Below, in pieces: positions 1 to 7,728 of a stretch of DNA of 64,000 nt. Under the pieces are notes generated by a model. That model was not told the origin of the DNA. It saw nothing but the letters and a program-made list of their open reading frames with translations, and did not search any database. Each line of letters opens with the position of its first letter. Position 1 is the stretch's first letter. Position numbers and translations under genes: made by a program. Source of the stretch: Mycobacterium intracellulare ATCC 13950 (GTDB lineage: Bacteria > Actinomycetota > Actinomycetes > Mycobacteriales > Mycobacteriaceae). The stretch is from contig NC_016946.1 of NCBI RefSeq assembly GCF_000277125.1, positions 1,426,001 to 1,490,000 of the forward strand, in the 5' to 3' direction.

Positions 1-1
1 G

Positions 2-445
2 TTCCGATGGTTCCGGCGTCGCTATCCCTCAGCGAACTACCTTGCCGCCCTGGCGATCACCGTGTTCGTTCCGTTCATCCTCTGGAACTTCGTGACGGCG
101 GACGGAGTTTCCTACGTGACGAACTGGTTCCAGTACCTGGAATCGATCGGACCGACCATCCACACCCACAAGGGTGGTCTGCAGCTGATCTATCAAGGTG
201 TCCCGCTGGCCATCTTCGCCGTCGCAGTGGTCGCCAGCCTCGACCGGCGCGACGTCGCCGGGCGCACGTGGTTCGAGCGGATGCTGGGCGTGCGACCCGT
301 CATCACCAGCTGGGCGCAGCGCGCACGCCAGGTCGTCGCCTGGATCGTCGGGATGAACGTCCTGTACGCGGTGTTCCTGACCCTCCCGCTAGTGATCGCG
401 CGCATCCTGTTCTTCCCAGACCATCCCTGGGTGCCCAACCCGTGA
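2..445 (+). CDS. C-terminal part of a multi-pass membrane protein (possibly AveC/spirocyclase-like)
   Basis: The reading frame is open from the window edge, so the start lies upstream and only about 147 residues are seen. At least three hydrophobic stretches are visible: one around the NYLAALAITVFVPFILWNF segment, one around GVPLAIFAVAVVASL, and one near the end around VVAWIVGMNVLYAVFLTL. The separating loops are basic, which fits a cytoplasmic-membrane protein. The tail resembles mycobacterial proteins annotated as spirocyclase AveC family, but that is recall, not a search. It is convergent with the methyltransferase gene and shares no obvious function with the catabolic region. Confidence 0.5.
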   Translation, partial: FRWFRRRYPSANYLAALAITVFVPFILWNFVTADGVSYVTNWFQYLESIGPTIHTHKGGLQLIYQGVPLAIFAVAVVASLDRRDVAGRTWFERMLGVRPVITSWAQRARQVVAWIVGMNVLYAVFLTLPLVIARILFFPDHPWVPNP

Positions 446-455
446 CGTCCGAGCA

Positions 456-477
456 GGCGATCGATGCGTGGATCGCC
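456..477. terminator. Possible hairpin between convergent genes
   Basis: GGCGATC at 456-462 and GATCGCC at 471-477 form a perfect 7-bp stem with an 8-nt loop, in the 45-bp gap between two convergent genes. There is no T-run, as is usual in mycobacterial terminators. No other terminator-like hairpin was convincing. Confidence 0.35.
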
Positions 478-490
478 AATCACGGTCACC

Positions 491-1432
491 TCAGCGCAGC
501 CGGCCTTCGATGAACACGCTTTCCGGGACGGCGGCATCGAGGCCTGCCGGGACGGCTCGGTTGCTTGCGGCCATCAGATCCTCTGCGCTCGTCGCAGCGG
601 TGACAGTCCAGCCATGCGCTTGCAGCCAGTCGACGACCTCGGTTCGCTCTTCTTCATAGAGCAGGTTGCCAGACTCGGTAATGTCTTTGCCGCCCAGCCT
701 GATTGCGGCCTGTCGGTAGCGTTCCGTCTGCTCCTCGCGGCGCGCGAAACTCTCTGGGCTGAAGAACTCGTTGGTGAACGCTTCGACCGCGACACGGCTC
801 CCGGGAGCGCTGAGCGACTGGATTCGATCGAACAACAGGCCCTGGGCATCGGCTGTTAGATAAGGCAACAGCCCTTCCGCCGACCACGCCGTCGGGGCCG
901 ACGCGTCAAACCCGGCCTGCGCCAGTGCCTTCGGCCAATCCAGACGGAGGTCGATGCCGACGCTGACATGAGAAGCGATCGGGTCGACCGCATGCGATTT
1001 CAAGGTGCCGATCTTGAATTCCAGCACCTTCGGCTGATCGATCTCGTAGACCACACACCCAGCCGGCCAGGCGAGTCGCCAGGCGCGTGAGTCCAGACCG
1101 GCCGCCAGGATCACGATCTGCCGGATACCTTCGCCGGCCGCCGCCAGAAAGTAGTCGTCGAAGAACTTCGTCCGGCACGCCGTATAGCCCAGCATCGCCT
1201 GCATCCGGTCCTCGAATTGTGGATCGGCACCGACCAATTCGGCCGGTAACTCATCGTCCAGATAAACCCGCCAGATGCCGTCGCCGGCCGCTTCGAGGAA
1301 CAGTTTTGCGTAGGGATCGCTGATCAGCGGATCGGCGCTTCTGGTCTCCGCGGCCCGCCCGCCGGCAACCCCTAACGCGGTAGCGCCGACGCTCTCATTG
1401 ATGTCCCACGTGTCATTGTCGGTTCTGGCCAT
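491..1432 (-). CDS. Class I SAM-dependent methyltransferase, TIGR00027/UPF0677 family
   Basis: 313 residues, the usual length for this family, which is heavily duplicated in mycobacteria and related to leucine carboxyl methyltransferases. Family signatures are the N-terminal [15 protein letters not shown] stretch, the RTKFFDDYF motif, the SAM-binding loop [15 protein letters not shown], and the acidic [13 protein letters not shown] strand. The ATG at 1432 is preferred over the GTG at 1435 because an AAAGGGA ribosome site lies upstream. The substrate is unknown for the family. A small inverted repeat (AATGG-A-CCATT, 1505-1515) lies upstream and could be a promoter element. It probably flanks rather than belongs to the catabolic region. 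Confidence 0.85.
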   Translation of the reverse strand: MARTDNDTWDINESVGATALGVAGGRAAETRSADPLISDPYAKLFLEAAGDGIWRVYLDDELPAELVGADPQFEDRMQAMLGYTACRTKFFDDYFLAAAGEGIRQIVILAAGLDSRAWRLAWPAGCVVYEIDQPKVLEFKIGTLKSHAVDPIASHVSVGIDLRLDWPKALAQAGFDASAPTAWSAEGLLPYLTADAQGLLFDRIQSLSAPGSRVAVEAFTNEFFSPESFARREEQTERYRQAAIRLGGKDITESGNLLYEEERTEVVDWLQAHGWTVTAATSAEDLMAASNRAVPAGLDAAVPESVFIEGRLR

Positions 1433-1530
1433 CACGGTCCCTTTCGTGGCTCTCGGCGAAACGAGCTATTCCGAGCCTACCCGAAAAGTTAGCCGTGCTT
1501 ACTAAATGGACCATTAGCGCTGCGTGTACC

Positions 1531-2760
1531 TCAGGCGTTCGCCAATTGCGGGGGCTTGACGGCCTCCGGGTCGGGGTTGGCGATCGGCAGCCCCATGAAG
1601 CGACGGGCGTTGTCACCCATGAAGTCATAGGTGCGACGCTCGTCCATACCCTCGGCGTACTGCCAATAGCGCTTCGGCTCCGCCAAGCCTTCGGGATGCG
1701 GCCAATCCGAGCCGAACATCACCTTGTCCCATCCGACGGTCTGCACGACGTCGGCCACGGAACCCTCCCAGAACGGGCTGACCCAGATGTTGCGTCGGAA
1801 CACGTCGTGCGGATGCTCGGGGAAATTCTGCGGCATCTTGCCGTATGTCGACTGCAGGTCGTCGAACAGCGGCTTGATCCACGCGCTGCCGTTCTCGACG
1901 CTGGCGATCCGCAGCTTCGGGAATCGGGTCAACGTGCCGTGGCAGATCAGGCTGGTCAACATGTCGGCGATCTCTCGGTGGCCCAGCGCGGTCCACTTGA
2001 ACGCCGACATCTCGAACGCGCTGCTGGTCGACGGCGGCTCCCACCTGTCGATGTACTCCTGCAGCGGAGGTTGGCTGGCGTGCAACACGATTGGCAGACC
2101 TGCGTCCTCGACGTCGCGCCAGAACGGGTCGAACTCGGGAAGCGCGGGGGAGCGCCACCCCTTGTAGCCATTCACCGGCGCCGGCTTGATCAGCGCGACC
2201 TTGGCGCCGTTGTCGAGGATGTACTCGAGTTCGCGACGCGCTTCGTCCACGAGTCCCAGGGTGAGTACCGGTGTCGAGTAGACGCGGTTGGCATGGCTGA
2301 ACCCCCAGTGCTCCAGCATCCATTGGTTCAGCGCATGGATGATCGCCACGGTCAGGTCGGGATCCTCGGCGGCCGAATGCTCGACCAGATTGGCCAGCGT
2401 GGGGTAGTTCAGGCACGCGTCGACGCCCTGGCGGTCGAGTTCGGCAATTCGGTCTTCGGGGTTGCGCGCTCCCGGGGGGGTGTCGATGCCGCGGCCGGAC
2501 ATCTCTCGCATCGACAGGCCCTCGGGGTTCTGACCCGAGTAGAACTTCTCGTGCGCGCCGGGGGCCGCGACCCGTTCGAACGTCGGGTTCGGCATGTAGT
2601 CGGTGATCTTGTTCAGGATCGCGATGCGGGTGTGCCTGCCGATCTGGACGAACTGCACCTTGGGCTGGAACTCCTTCGGCAGATATTTCGTCAGCGCATC
2701 GGGGGTCTCATACATGTGCTGATCGGCATCGAAGATCGGTGCGTCGGTGAACTGCGTCAT
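1531..2760 (-). CDS. Amidohydrolase family 2 metal-dependent hydrolase/decarboxylase
   Basis: 409 residues of the Amidohydro_2 type (ACMSD and LigW-like TIM barrels). The N-terminal metal motif reads DADQH near residue 11, and the C-terminal metal Asp is in FGSDWPHPEG. Family members decarboxylate or hydrolyse aromatic or ring-derived acids; the substrate here is unknown. The ATG at 2760 is preferred over the in-frame start at 2844: it has an AGAGG ribosome site, and the 28 extra residues run through a palindromic operator. It is divergent from the TetR gene at 2908, so local repression is likely. It is one of three paralogues in the window (also 12259 and 51549). Confidence 0.88.
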   Translation of the reverse strand: MTQFTDAPIFDADQHMYETPDALTKYLPKEFQPKVQFVQIGRHTRIAILNKITDYMPNPTFERVAAPGAHEKFYSGQNPEGLSMREMSGRGIDTPPGARNPEDRIAELDRQGVDACLNYPTLANLVEHSAAEDPDLTVAIIHALNQWMLEHWGFSHANRVYSTPVLTLGLVDEARRELEYILDNGAKVALIKPAPVNGYKGWRSPALPEFDPFWRDVEDAGLPIVLHASQPPLQEYIDRWEPPSTSSAFEMSAFKWTALGHREIADMLTSLICHGTLTRFPKLRIASVENGSAWIKPLFDDLQSTYGKMPQNFPEHPHDVFRRNIWVSPFWEGSVADVVQTVGWDKVMFGSDWPHPEGLAEPKRYWQYAEGMDERRTYDFMGDNARRFMGLPIANPDPEAVKPPQLANA

Positions 2761-2809
2761 CGTGGTGCCTCTCGCTATTCGACTTTGGGCTTGGCTATGA
2801 GCTTCGCCT

Positions 2810-2831
2810 AACTTGACACTTGTGTCAAGTT
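2810..2831. promoter_or_regulatory. Palindromic TetR-type operator, motif A
   Basis: Perfect 10-bp arms AACTTGACAC and GTGTCAAGTT separated by TT, lying between the divergent amidohydrolase and TetR genes. The core is TGAC-N6-GTCA, which recurs at several other promoters in this window. Its position fits autoregulation by the TetR protein at 2908 together with control of the amidohydrolase. Confidence 0.7.
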
Positions 2832-2879
2832 CAGACGATTCCACGTCATGATTCGTCTAATAGGTGCATTGATTGCAGT

Positions 2880-2893
2880 TGACGACACTGTCA
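2880..2893. promoter_or_regulatory. Second TGAC-N6-GTCA dyad before the TetR gene
   Basis: TGAC at 2880-2883 and GTCA at 2890-2893, spaced by six bases, end 14 nt before the TetR start codon. The spacing matches the 2810-2831 site. It is weaker as a palindrome, because the inner bases do not pair. Confidence 0.4.
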
Positions 2894-2907
2894 TATAAAG
2901 TCGCCGC

Positions 2908-3519
2908 ATGACGGTGACCTCGGCTTCGGCCGCCGAACGGGAATCGGACCCCACCCGCGGTGAACGCACCCGCGCGGCGATCCTGAACGCCAGTCGCCGT
3001 CTGTTTCTGGAACGCGGCTACGCAGGCACGCCGATCAATGCGATCACTGAGGCGTGTGGCATCTCTCGGGCCGGCTTCTACACCTACTTCAAAGACAAGC
3101 GCGAGATCTTCAACGTCCTCGGCAAGAACGCCTACCGCGAAGCCCTAGCCGTCATCGGGGAATGGGCCGAGGCCGACGCAGCGTTCGGCCCAGCCGACAT
3201 CCGGGCCTGGGTCGGTCATTACTTCGACTACATGGATCACCACGGTGCGTTCGTACTCGCTTCGGCGCAGTCGGCGCCCGACGACGACGATTTCCGAAAC
3301 TCCCGCAACCGCATGGTGACTCGGGCGTCGTGGAAGCTTGGCCAGGCGATTGCCGGAAACGGCACACACTCGCCAGACGTCATCGGCGTCGCGGTGATGG
3401 GGCTGCTGGACCGCGCCTGGCACACGGTGCACCGGCAGACCGTGGCCGTCGACCGCGACGAGATGATCGCGGTGGTCGCGGAGATGATCGTCGCGATGGC
3501 AACGCCTCTCGCGTCGTGA
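2908..3519 (+). CDS. TetR/AcrR family transcriptional regulator
   Basis: 203 residues. The N-terminal helix-turn-helix spans about residues 17-70: the RGERTRAAIL helix, the NAITEACGISRAGFYTYF recognition region, and KREIF. The C-terminal ligand-binding domain is divergent, so the ligand is unknown; a CoA thioester or pathway intermediate is an inference from context. It is divergent from the amidohydrolase gene with a near-perfect palindrome between them. Its stop overlaps the start of a flavin-binding protein gene by GTGA, giving an unusual regulator-enzyme operon. It is the best candidate to recognise the TGAC-N6-GTCA dyads elsewhere in the window. Confidence 0.93.
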   Translation: MTVTSASAAERESDPTRGERTRAAILNASRRLFLERGYAGTPINAITEACGISRAGFYTYFKDKREIFNVLGKNAYREALAVIGEWAEADAAFGPADIRAWVGHYFDYMDHHGAFVLASAQSAPDDDDFRNSRNRMVTRASWKLGQAIAGNGTHSPDVIGVAVMGLLDRAWHTVHRQTVAVDRDEMIAVVAEMIVAMATPLAS

Positions 3520-3956
3520 CCCCGCTGTCGCTCGACGCGCCGGACGTCATCGAGCTCCTCCATGCCCACCACCGCGTGTTTCTCTTCTGCCGCGATGGCG
3601 CCGGACGTCCGATCGGCTACGCCATGCGTTCGGTCGCCTATCGCTCCGCCACCCGCTGCCTCTACTTCGCCACCTACGCCAAGAGCGCCAAGGTCCGACA
3701 CCTGCGCTCCGCTCCCGAGGTCGCCTGCTTGGTCGGCGACCACGAGGGTTGGGTCTCTGTTTGCGGTCATGCGTCCGTCTACCAACCGTCCGCAGCCGAG
3801 GTCGACGAACTCATCGGCGAAAGCTCACCGGATCAACGCGTGCCGGAGGCGGTCGTGACGAACGTCCGCGACCGCCTCCTCAGCGGCAAGCGGTGCTTCA
3901 TCGGCCTGAAGCTCAACCAGATCCGCGCAGCCGATCTCCCCGATCGACGTGCCTAA
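3516..3956 (+). CDS. Pyridoxamine 5'-phosphate oxidase-like FMN/F420 split-barrel protein
   Basis: 146 residues starting at a GTG that overlaps the TetR stop (GTGA at 3516-3519). The sequence has the split-barrel layout: a strand VFLFCRDGAGRPIGYAMR, a cofactor-contact strand CLYFATYAKSAKVRHLR, and PEVACLVGD. These match the PNPOx/FDOR superfamily, which in mycobacteria includes F420- or FMN-dependent reductases. The reaction is unknown. Translational coupling to a TetR regulator suggests a role in pathway redox chemistry or in ligand sensing, but that is inference. Confidence 0.7.
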   Translation: MTPLSLDAPDVIELLHAHHRVFLFCRDGAGRPIGYAMRSVAYRSATRCLYFATYAKSAKVRHLRSAPEVACLVGDHEGWVSVCGHASVYQPSAAEVDELIGESSPDQRVPEAVVTNVRDRLLSGKRCFIGLKLNQIRAADLPDRRA

Positions 3957-4308
3957 TCCGCGCAGCTCCGGCCCGATTGCGATGGCCGAGGACGAACTAG
4001 CCGAGTTTTTGGCGCAAGGGCCGTCCGGCGCGATCTGTGTCGTCGACACCGACGGCCAGTTGCTGGCGCTACCGGCGCGGGTGGTCGACTTCGATTCCGC
4101 CACAATCGCCGTCATCGTTGACGGTGTGAATCGTGAGGCCGCACAACGCGCTGAAATCCAGGCGTGCGTGGTGGCTGACACCTTCACCGCCTATCGGGAC
4201 ATTCGCGGTGTGATTTCGCAGGGAACAGTGATCTGGCCACCCGCAGCGAATCACGTGACCACGCTGACGGTTAGCCGCACACGGACGTTCTCGTTCGCCA
4301 ACGCTTAG
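3949..4308 (+). CDS. Small split-barrel (PNPOx-like) protein
   Basis: 119 residues from a GTG at 3949, overlapping the end of the previous gene by 8 nt. It has the N-terminal helix AEDELAEFLAQG and strands GAICVVDTDGQLLALPAR and IAVIVDG, typical of the FMN-binding split barrel. It lacks the length of full PNPOx proteins. It could act as a partner subunit of the preceding split-barrel protein, since these families form dimers with cofactor at the interface. Function is not known. Confidence 0.6.
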   Translation: MPNPRSSGPIAMAEDELAEFLAQGPSGAICVVDTDGQLLALPARVVDFDSATIAVIVDGVNREAAQRAEIQACVVADTFTAYRDIRGVISQGTVIWPPAANHVTTLTVSRTRTFSFANA

Positions 4309-4344
4309 AGGATTGAGCGCCGGGATTCTGGCTATTCAGTAGCC

Positions 4345-4491
4345 ATGTCAGGATTCGATACCAGCCAACCGATCACCGACGAGGCGTCCCTCGAGGACAT
4401 CGACGAGGTTGACGGCGCGACCAGGCCGAAGTCGGCCACACCTCCCGCTCAACCCGACGAGCTGGGTGACGCGACGCCGGGCCCGCGCTGA
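4345..4491 (+). CDS. Small acidic hypothetical protein (48 aa)
   Basis: A short frame ATG...TGA between the split-barrel gene and the convergent DUF2889 gene, encoding 48 residues. The sequence is rich in Asp, Glu, Pro and Thr (for example EASLEDIDEVDGATRPKS), with no hydrophobic core and no Cys, so it would be disordered. The ribosome site is weak. Gene status rests only on the frame filling the gap exactly and on third-position GC; it may be non-coding. Confidence 0.35.
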   Translation: MSGFDTSQPITDEASLEDIDEVDGATRPKSATPPAQPDELGDATPGPR

Positions 4492-4496
4492 CGCGC

Positions 4497-5525
4497 TCAG
4501 GCTGCTTTCACTAGGCGTATCAACGCCTCAGCGTCGGCGACGCTGCGCAGCAGGTCGTTGAGGTGGGTGCACGTACTGGTGCCCGATAGTTCTCGACGCA
4601 CACGAAAGTGCAGTTCCTGCAACGTCATTCCGGTGATTCGCGCAGCGCTGGCGACGGCTCCGGGGCATTCCTGCCACGGCAGCACGCGCGGTGTGGCCCG
4701 CGAATCGACGATGACGCCGGTCTCGGTGTCCACGACGGCGTCCAGGGTGTACTCGTGGATGATCGTCTCCACCCCGTCACCGCGCACGTAGGTGTCGCGG
4801 AACATCGCATCGATGCCGACCCGCCGAGCGCTCTCTTCATAGACGTCGACGCGCCGTCTACGGCGCATGGCGTGGCGCGGCAAGGCCGCCACTTCGTGCC
4901 AGGCCCAGGGGTCCCCAGGATCTTGGCCGTGGTCGAGGTCGGGAGCCGCCGGGCCGGTGACGATCACCGGATCGCCCGCCTCGAAGGACGTCATTAGCAG
5001 ACCCCCGGTCGCGAAACCCGCACACTGGTCTGCGACCGGCAGGTAGTACCCGGACTTCGCGACGTCGCCGAGCAGGTTGGATGCCGACAGCGCGTGGCCG
5101 GAGATCAGCGTCGCGACCGGAACGTCGTCGAGCAGCGTATAGCGCAGATCGCGGGCTTGCCGCAGCTCGGGAGCCACCTTGTCGGCCGCCGCGCGAAACC
5201 CGCTCATCGCGGGCGCGCCCGCCAGCCGGGACATCGCGGCGACGGCTGGCGTCACCTCGACGTGACGGACGACGCGGGCGACCAGCTCGATGGTGGCCGA
5301 GAGTGTCGCGGAGCCGAGTTCGGTCGCCGTTTCGTCGCCGGCTGTCCACAGATCGCGCGCCCGCCCACTCAGATACACCGGATCCAGCGAGCCCTCGTCG
5401 CGGGTCATGTCGATCGAGGTGGTCCGGCGCGCGGATCGCGGCCGGCGCGGCGGATTGCCGGTCGTGGGTTCGTGCACGCCGTGCAGGGGATGAAGCCCGA
5501 ATTGCGGAGAGCCCAGGTCCGTCAC
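4497..5525 (-). CDS. DUF2889 domain-containing protein
   Basis: 342 residues. The N-terminal RRTTSIDMTRDE segment and the C-terminal CTHLNDLLRSVAD motif are characteristic of DUF2889 proteins, whose function is unknown. Conserved Cys and His sit in the C-terminal block TCTHLNDLL. It is the last gene of a minus-strand set: thiolase (5972), DUF35 (5536), then this gene 10 nt later. DUF2889 next to thiolase and OB-fold proteins suggests a role in CoA-thioester metabolism, which remains an inference. Confidence 0.78.
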   Translation of the reverse strand: MTDLGSPQFGLHPLHGVHEPTTGNPPRRPRSARRTTSIDMTRDEGSLDPVYLSGRARDLWTAGDETATELGSATLSATIELVARVVRHVEVTPAVAAMSRLAGAPAMSGFRAAADKVAPELRQARDLRYTLLDDVPVATLISGHALSASNLLGDVAKSGYYLPVADQCAGFATGGLLMTSFEAGDPVIVTGPAAPDLDHGQDPGDPWAWHEVAALPRHAMRRRRRVDVYEESARRVGIDAMFRDTYVRGDGVETIIHEYTLDAVVDTETGVIVDSRATPRVLPWQECPGAVASAARITGMTLQELHFRVRRELSGTSTCTHLNDLLRSVADAEALIRLVKAA

Positions 5526-5535
5526 CGAATGGACT

Positions 5536-5970
5536 CTAACTCTCCTCGGCCGGTCGGAACGCGAACGTCAGCAGCGACTGACCGTCGGCGGTCTCCAGGG
5601 TGGTGGTGGTCGAGACCAGGCGCTGGCCGATGCGCAGTTCGTCGGCAGTCGCGTCGACGATCAGCGTCTCCACCAGCACGCCCTCGGCCAGCTCGACGAA
5701 GCCCACCACATACGGCTGGAACACTTTCGGATCCCGATTGCCCTTGTAGGGCAGCGGTGGCGGGAACTCCTGCGTCGTATAGGTGTACAACGTTCCCGCG
5801 GTGGACAATTCGATCGGCTCGATGTCCTGCTGAATGTCGGAGTCGCCGTCGAACAGCTCGGGCCGCTCTGCAGGGAACTTCACCGCACCCGACGAACGCC
5901 TGCGCGACGCGAACAGCACCGCACGGCCGCCGTCGACCCGGAACAGTCCCTCGGTGATCAGTGCGGTCAT
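5536..5970 (-). CDS. OB-fold protein of the DUF35 family lacking its zinc ribbon cysteines
   Basis: 144 residues; the ATG at 5970 starts one base after the thiolase stop. The C-terminal OB-fold is clear: ELSTAGTLYTYTTQEFPPPL, then YVVGFVELAEGVLVETLI, then LRIGQRLV. DUF35 partners of thiolases normally carry an N-terminal rubredoxin-like ribbon with two CxxC pairs. Here the equivalent stretch reads ASRRRSSGAVKFPAERPEL and the whole protein contains no cysteine, so it cannot bind zinc that way. It probably partners the adjacent thiolase, as DUF35 proteins do in other systems. Confidence 0.82.
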   Translation of the reverse strand: MTALITEGLFRVDGGRAVLFASRRRSSGAVKFPAERPELFDGDSDIQQDIEPIELSTAGTLYTYTTQEFPPPLPYKGNRDPKVFQPYVVGFVELAEGVLVETLIVDATADELRIGQRLVSTTTTLETADGQSLLTFAFRPAEES

Positions 5971-5971
5971 C

Positions 5972-7159
5972 TCAGGCCACCTCAATGACCATCGCGGCAC
6001 CCATACCACCGCCGGCGCACATTGACAGCACGCCGATACCCCCACCGCGCCTGCGCAATTCGTAGATCGCCGAGGTGACCATGCGGGCGCCGGTTGCGGC
6101 GATCGGGTGGCCCAGGCTGATGCCCGAGCCGTAGACGTTGACGATCTCCTCGTCGAGACCGAGTTCGCGCGCACACGCCACCGCCTGAGCGGCGAACGCC
6201 TCGTTGATTTCGAATAGTGCAACATCCTCGAGCTTGCGGCCCGCCAACTCGAGCGCCTTCGGGATAGCTTTGATCGGCCCGCTGCCGGTCCGCGTCGGGT
6301 CCAGTCCGACCTGTGTCCAGGACAGCACGCTTGCCAGCACTTCCTGCTGGGTGTCCGGGCTGGCCAGCGCGACCACTGCCGCGGCATCGTTGATCCCGGA
6401 GGAGTTTCCTGCCGTCACGGTGAAGCCTTCGATCTCAGGATGCAGCACCTTCAGCCCGGCAAGCGACTCCATCGAACTCCCGCGCCGTGGATGCTCGTCC
6501 TCGGCGAAGGTAATCACGCTGCCGTCGGCCTGGGGCACCTGGAGCGGGATGATCTCGTCGGTGAACGCCCCGGTGTCGATGGCCCTGATCGCGCGCTGAT
6601 GGCTGCGCAGCGCCCACTTGTCCTGGTCCTCGCGGGTGATCCCGTACTGAAGGTTGCAGTTGTGCGCGACGGTGATGGACATGTCCATGGCGGGCGCTTC
6701 CGCAGTCGGCGGATGCGACTCGGGGAACCACTGCGCGTAGTCCTCGGGCGACTTGCCTGCGGTGAAGAGCTTGCGCTTCTGCATGATTGGGCCGGTCGAC
6801 AGCGACTCCATACCGCCGGCCAGGATGGCGCGGCTCATCCCGGACGCGATCTGCCCGGCGCCCACGGCGATGGCCGAAAGACTCGATGCGCACTGGCGGT
6901 TCACGGCGAGCCCGGGAATGTCGAGCATGCCGAGGGCCACCGCGATGTAGCGGGCACTGTCGCCGCCGCCCTGCATGCTCTCGGCCAGCACCAGGTCGTC
7001 GAAGTCCGCCGCGTCCAGTCCGGAGCGTTCGACGACGGCCTGCACGACGGGTTTGGCGAGCTCGATCGCGGGCATGTTGGCCAGCGTGCCCTTGCGCGCC
7101 GTTCCGATCGGTGTGCGGGCAGCGGCCACGATCGCTGCGCGGGACGTGGTGGTGGCCAT
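5972..7159 (-). CDS. Thiolase (acetyl-CoA acyltransferase)
   Basis: 395 residues, a full-length type I/II thiolase. The catalytic residues are visible: nucleophilic Cys90 in NRQCASSL, His351 in GHPIAATG, and the proton-relay Cys381 in MCAGGGMGAA. It should cleave 3-ketoacyl-CoA with CoA in beta-oxidation. It is the only thiolase homologue in the window with the full catalytic set. First gene of a minus-strand unit with DUF35 and DUF2889, divergent from the MaoC hydratase gene across a 26-bp inverted repeat, so both units may be co-regulated. Confidence 0.95.
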   Translation of the reverse strand: MATTTSRAAIVAAARTPIGTARKGTLANMPAIELAKPVVQAVVERSGLDAADFDDLVLAESMQGGGDSARYIAVALGMLDIPGLAVNRQCASSLSAIAVGAGQIASGMSRAILAGGMESLSTGPIMQKRKLFTAGKSPEDYAQWFPESHPPTAEAPAMDMSITVAHNCNLQYGITREDQDKWALRSHQRAIRAIDTGAFTDEIIPLQVPQADGSVITFAEDEHPRRGSSMESLAGLKVLHPEIEGFTVTAGNSSGINDAAAVVALASPDTQQEVLASVLSWTQVGLDPTRTGSGPIKAIPKALELAGRKLEDVALFEINEAFAAQAVACARELGLDEEIVNVYGSGISLGHPIAATGARMVTSAIYELRRRGGGIGVLSMCAGGGMGAAMVIEVA

Positions 7160-7216
7160 GTGTCTCCCAAGATCGTTAGAGTTGACGGGCTGCTTGCCCG
7201 ACGAGCGAGGCCAGTC

Positions 7217-7242
7217 TATACCGTTAAATAGATATCGGTATA
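7217..7242. promoter_or_regulatory. Inverted repeat in a divergent promoter
   Basis: TATACCG at 7217-7223 and CGGTATA at 7236-7242 are perfect 7-bp arms separated by 12 AT-rich bases. A second, nested repeat GATAT-CGGT-ATATC lies at 7231-7244. The region separates the thiolase unit (minus) from the MaoC-Ltp-FadD unit (plus). It is a good candidate regulator site and differs from motif A. Confidence 0.5.
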
Positions 7243-7269
7243 TCGGCGCAGGCGACGTTGGGAGCAGCG

Positions 7270-7728
7270 GTGAAAATGATCAGGTCCGTGGACGATGCAC
7301 TCGCGACGATCGGTGAGGAACTGGGCGTCAGCCGGTGGGTGGAAATCGACCAGAGCCGGATCGACGCCTTCGCCGACGTCACGATGGATCATCAGTGGAT
7401 CCACGTCGACGTCGAGAAGGCCAAGGCCGAAAGTCCTTACGGCGCAACGATCGCGCACGGCTTTCTCACGCTCTCGCTCATCCCCGGTGTGAGCAAGGAC
7501 AACTACCGCGTCGAGAACGCCAAGATGGGCATCAACTACGGCCTGAACAAGGTGAGATTCCTGTCCGCGGTCACCGCCGGTAGCCGCATCCGAGTCCGGT
7601 CCGAGCTCGCCGACGCCACCAAGGTCGCCGACGATACCGTGAACCTGACCGTGCGACACACCGTCGAGATCGATGGAGTCGACAAACCGGCCGCCGTGGC
7701 CGAACTGATCGCGCGGTTCGTATGGTGA
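7270..7728 (+). CDS. MaoC-like (R)-specific enoyl-CoA hydratase
   Basis: 152 residues, a single hotdog domain of standard MaoC length. The hydratase-2 motif is present as DHQWIH with Asp40 and His45 as catalytic pair, followed by SPYGATIAHGFLTLSL. It should hydrate a 2-enoyl-CoA to an (R)-3-hydroxyacyl-CoA. The GTG at 7270 has a GGGAG site five bases upstream; the ATG at 7276 is an alternative. Its stop overlaps the next start (ATG at 7722), so it is translationally linked to the Ltp gene. Confidence 0.88.
   Translation: MKMIRSVDDALATIGEELGVSRWVEIDQSRIDAFADVTMDHQWIHVDVEKAKAESPYGATIAHGFLTLSLIPGVSKDNYRVENAKMGINYGLNKVRFLSAVTAGSRIRVRSELADATKVADDTVNLTVRHTVEIDGVDKPAAVAELIARFVW

Noticed and set aside
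1495..2811. A 438-codon open frame antisense to the amidohydrolase at 1531
   Set aside because: It is a shadow of high-GC coding DNA; the opposite strand has clear Amidohydro_2 motifs and a ribosome site.
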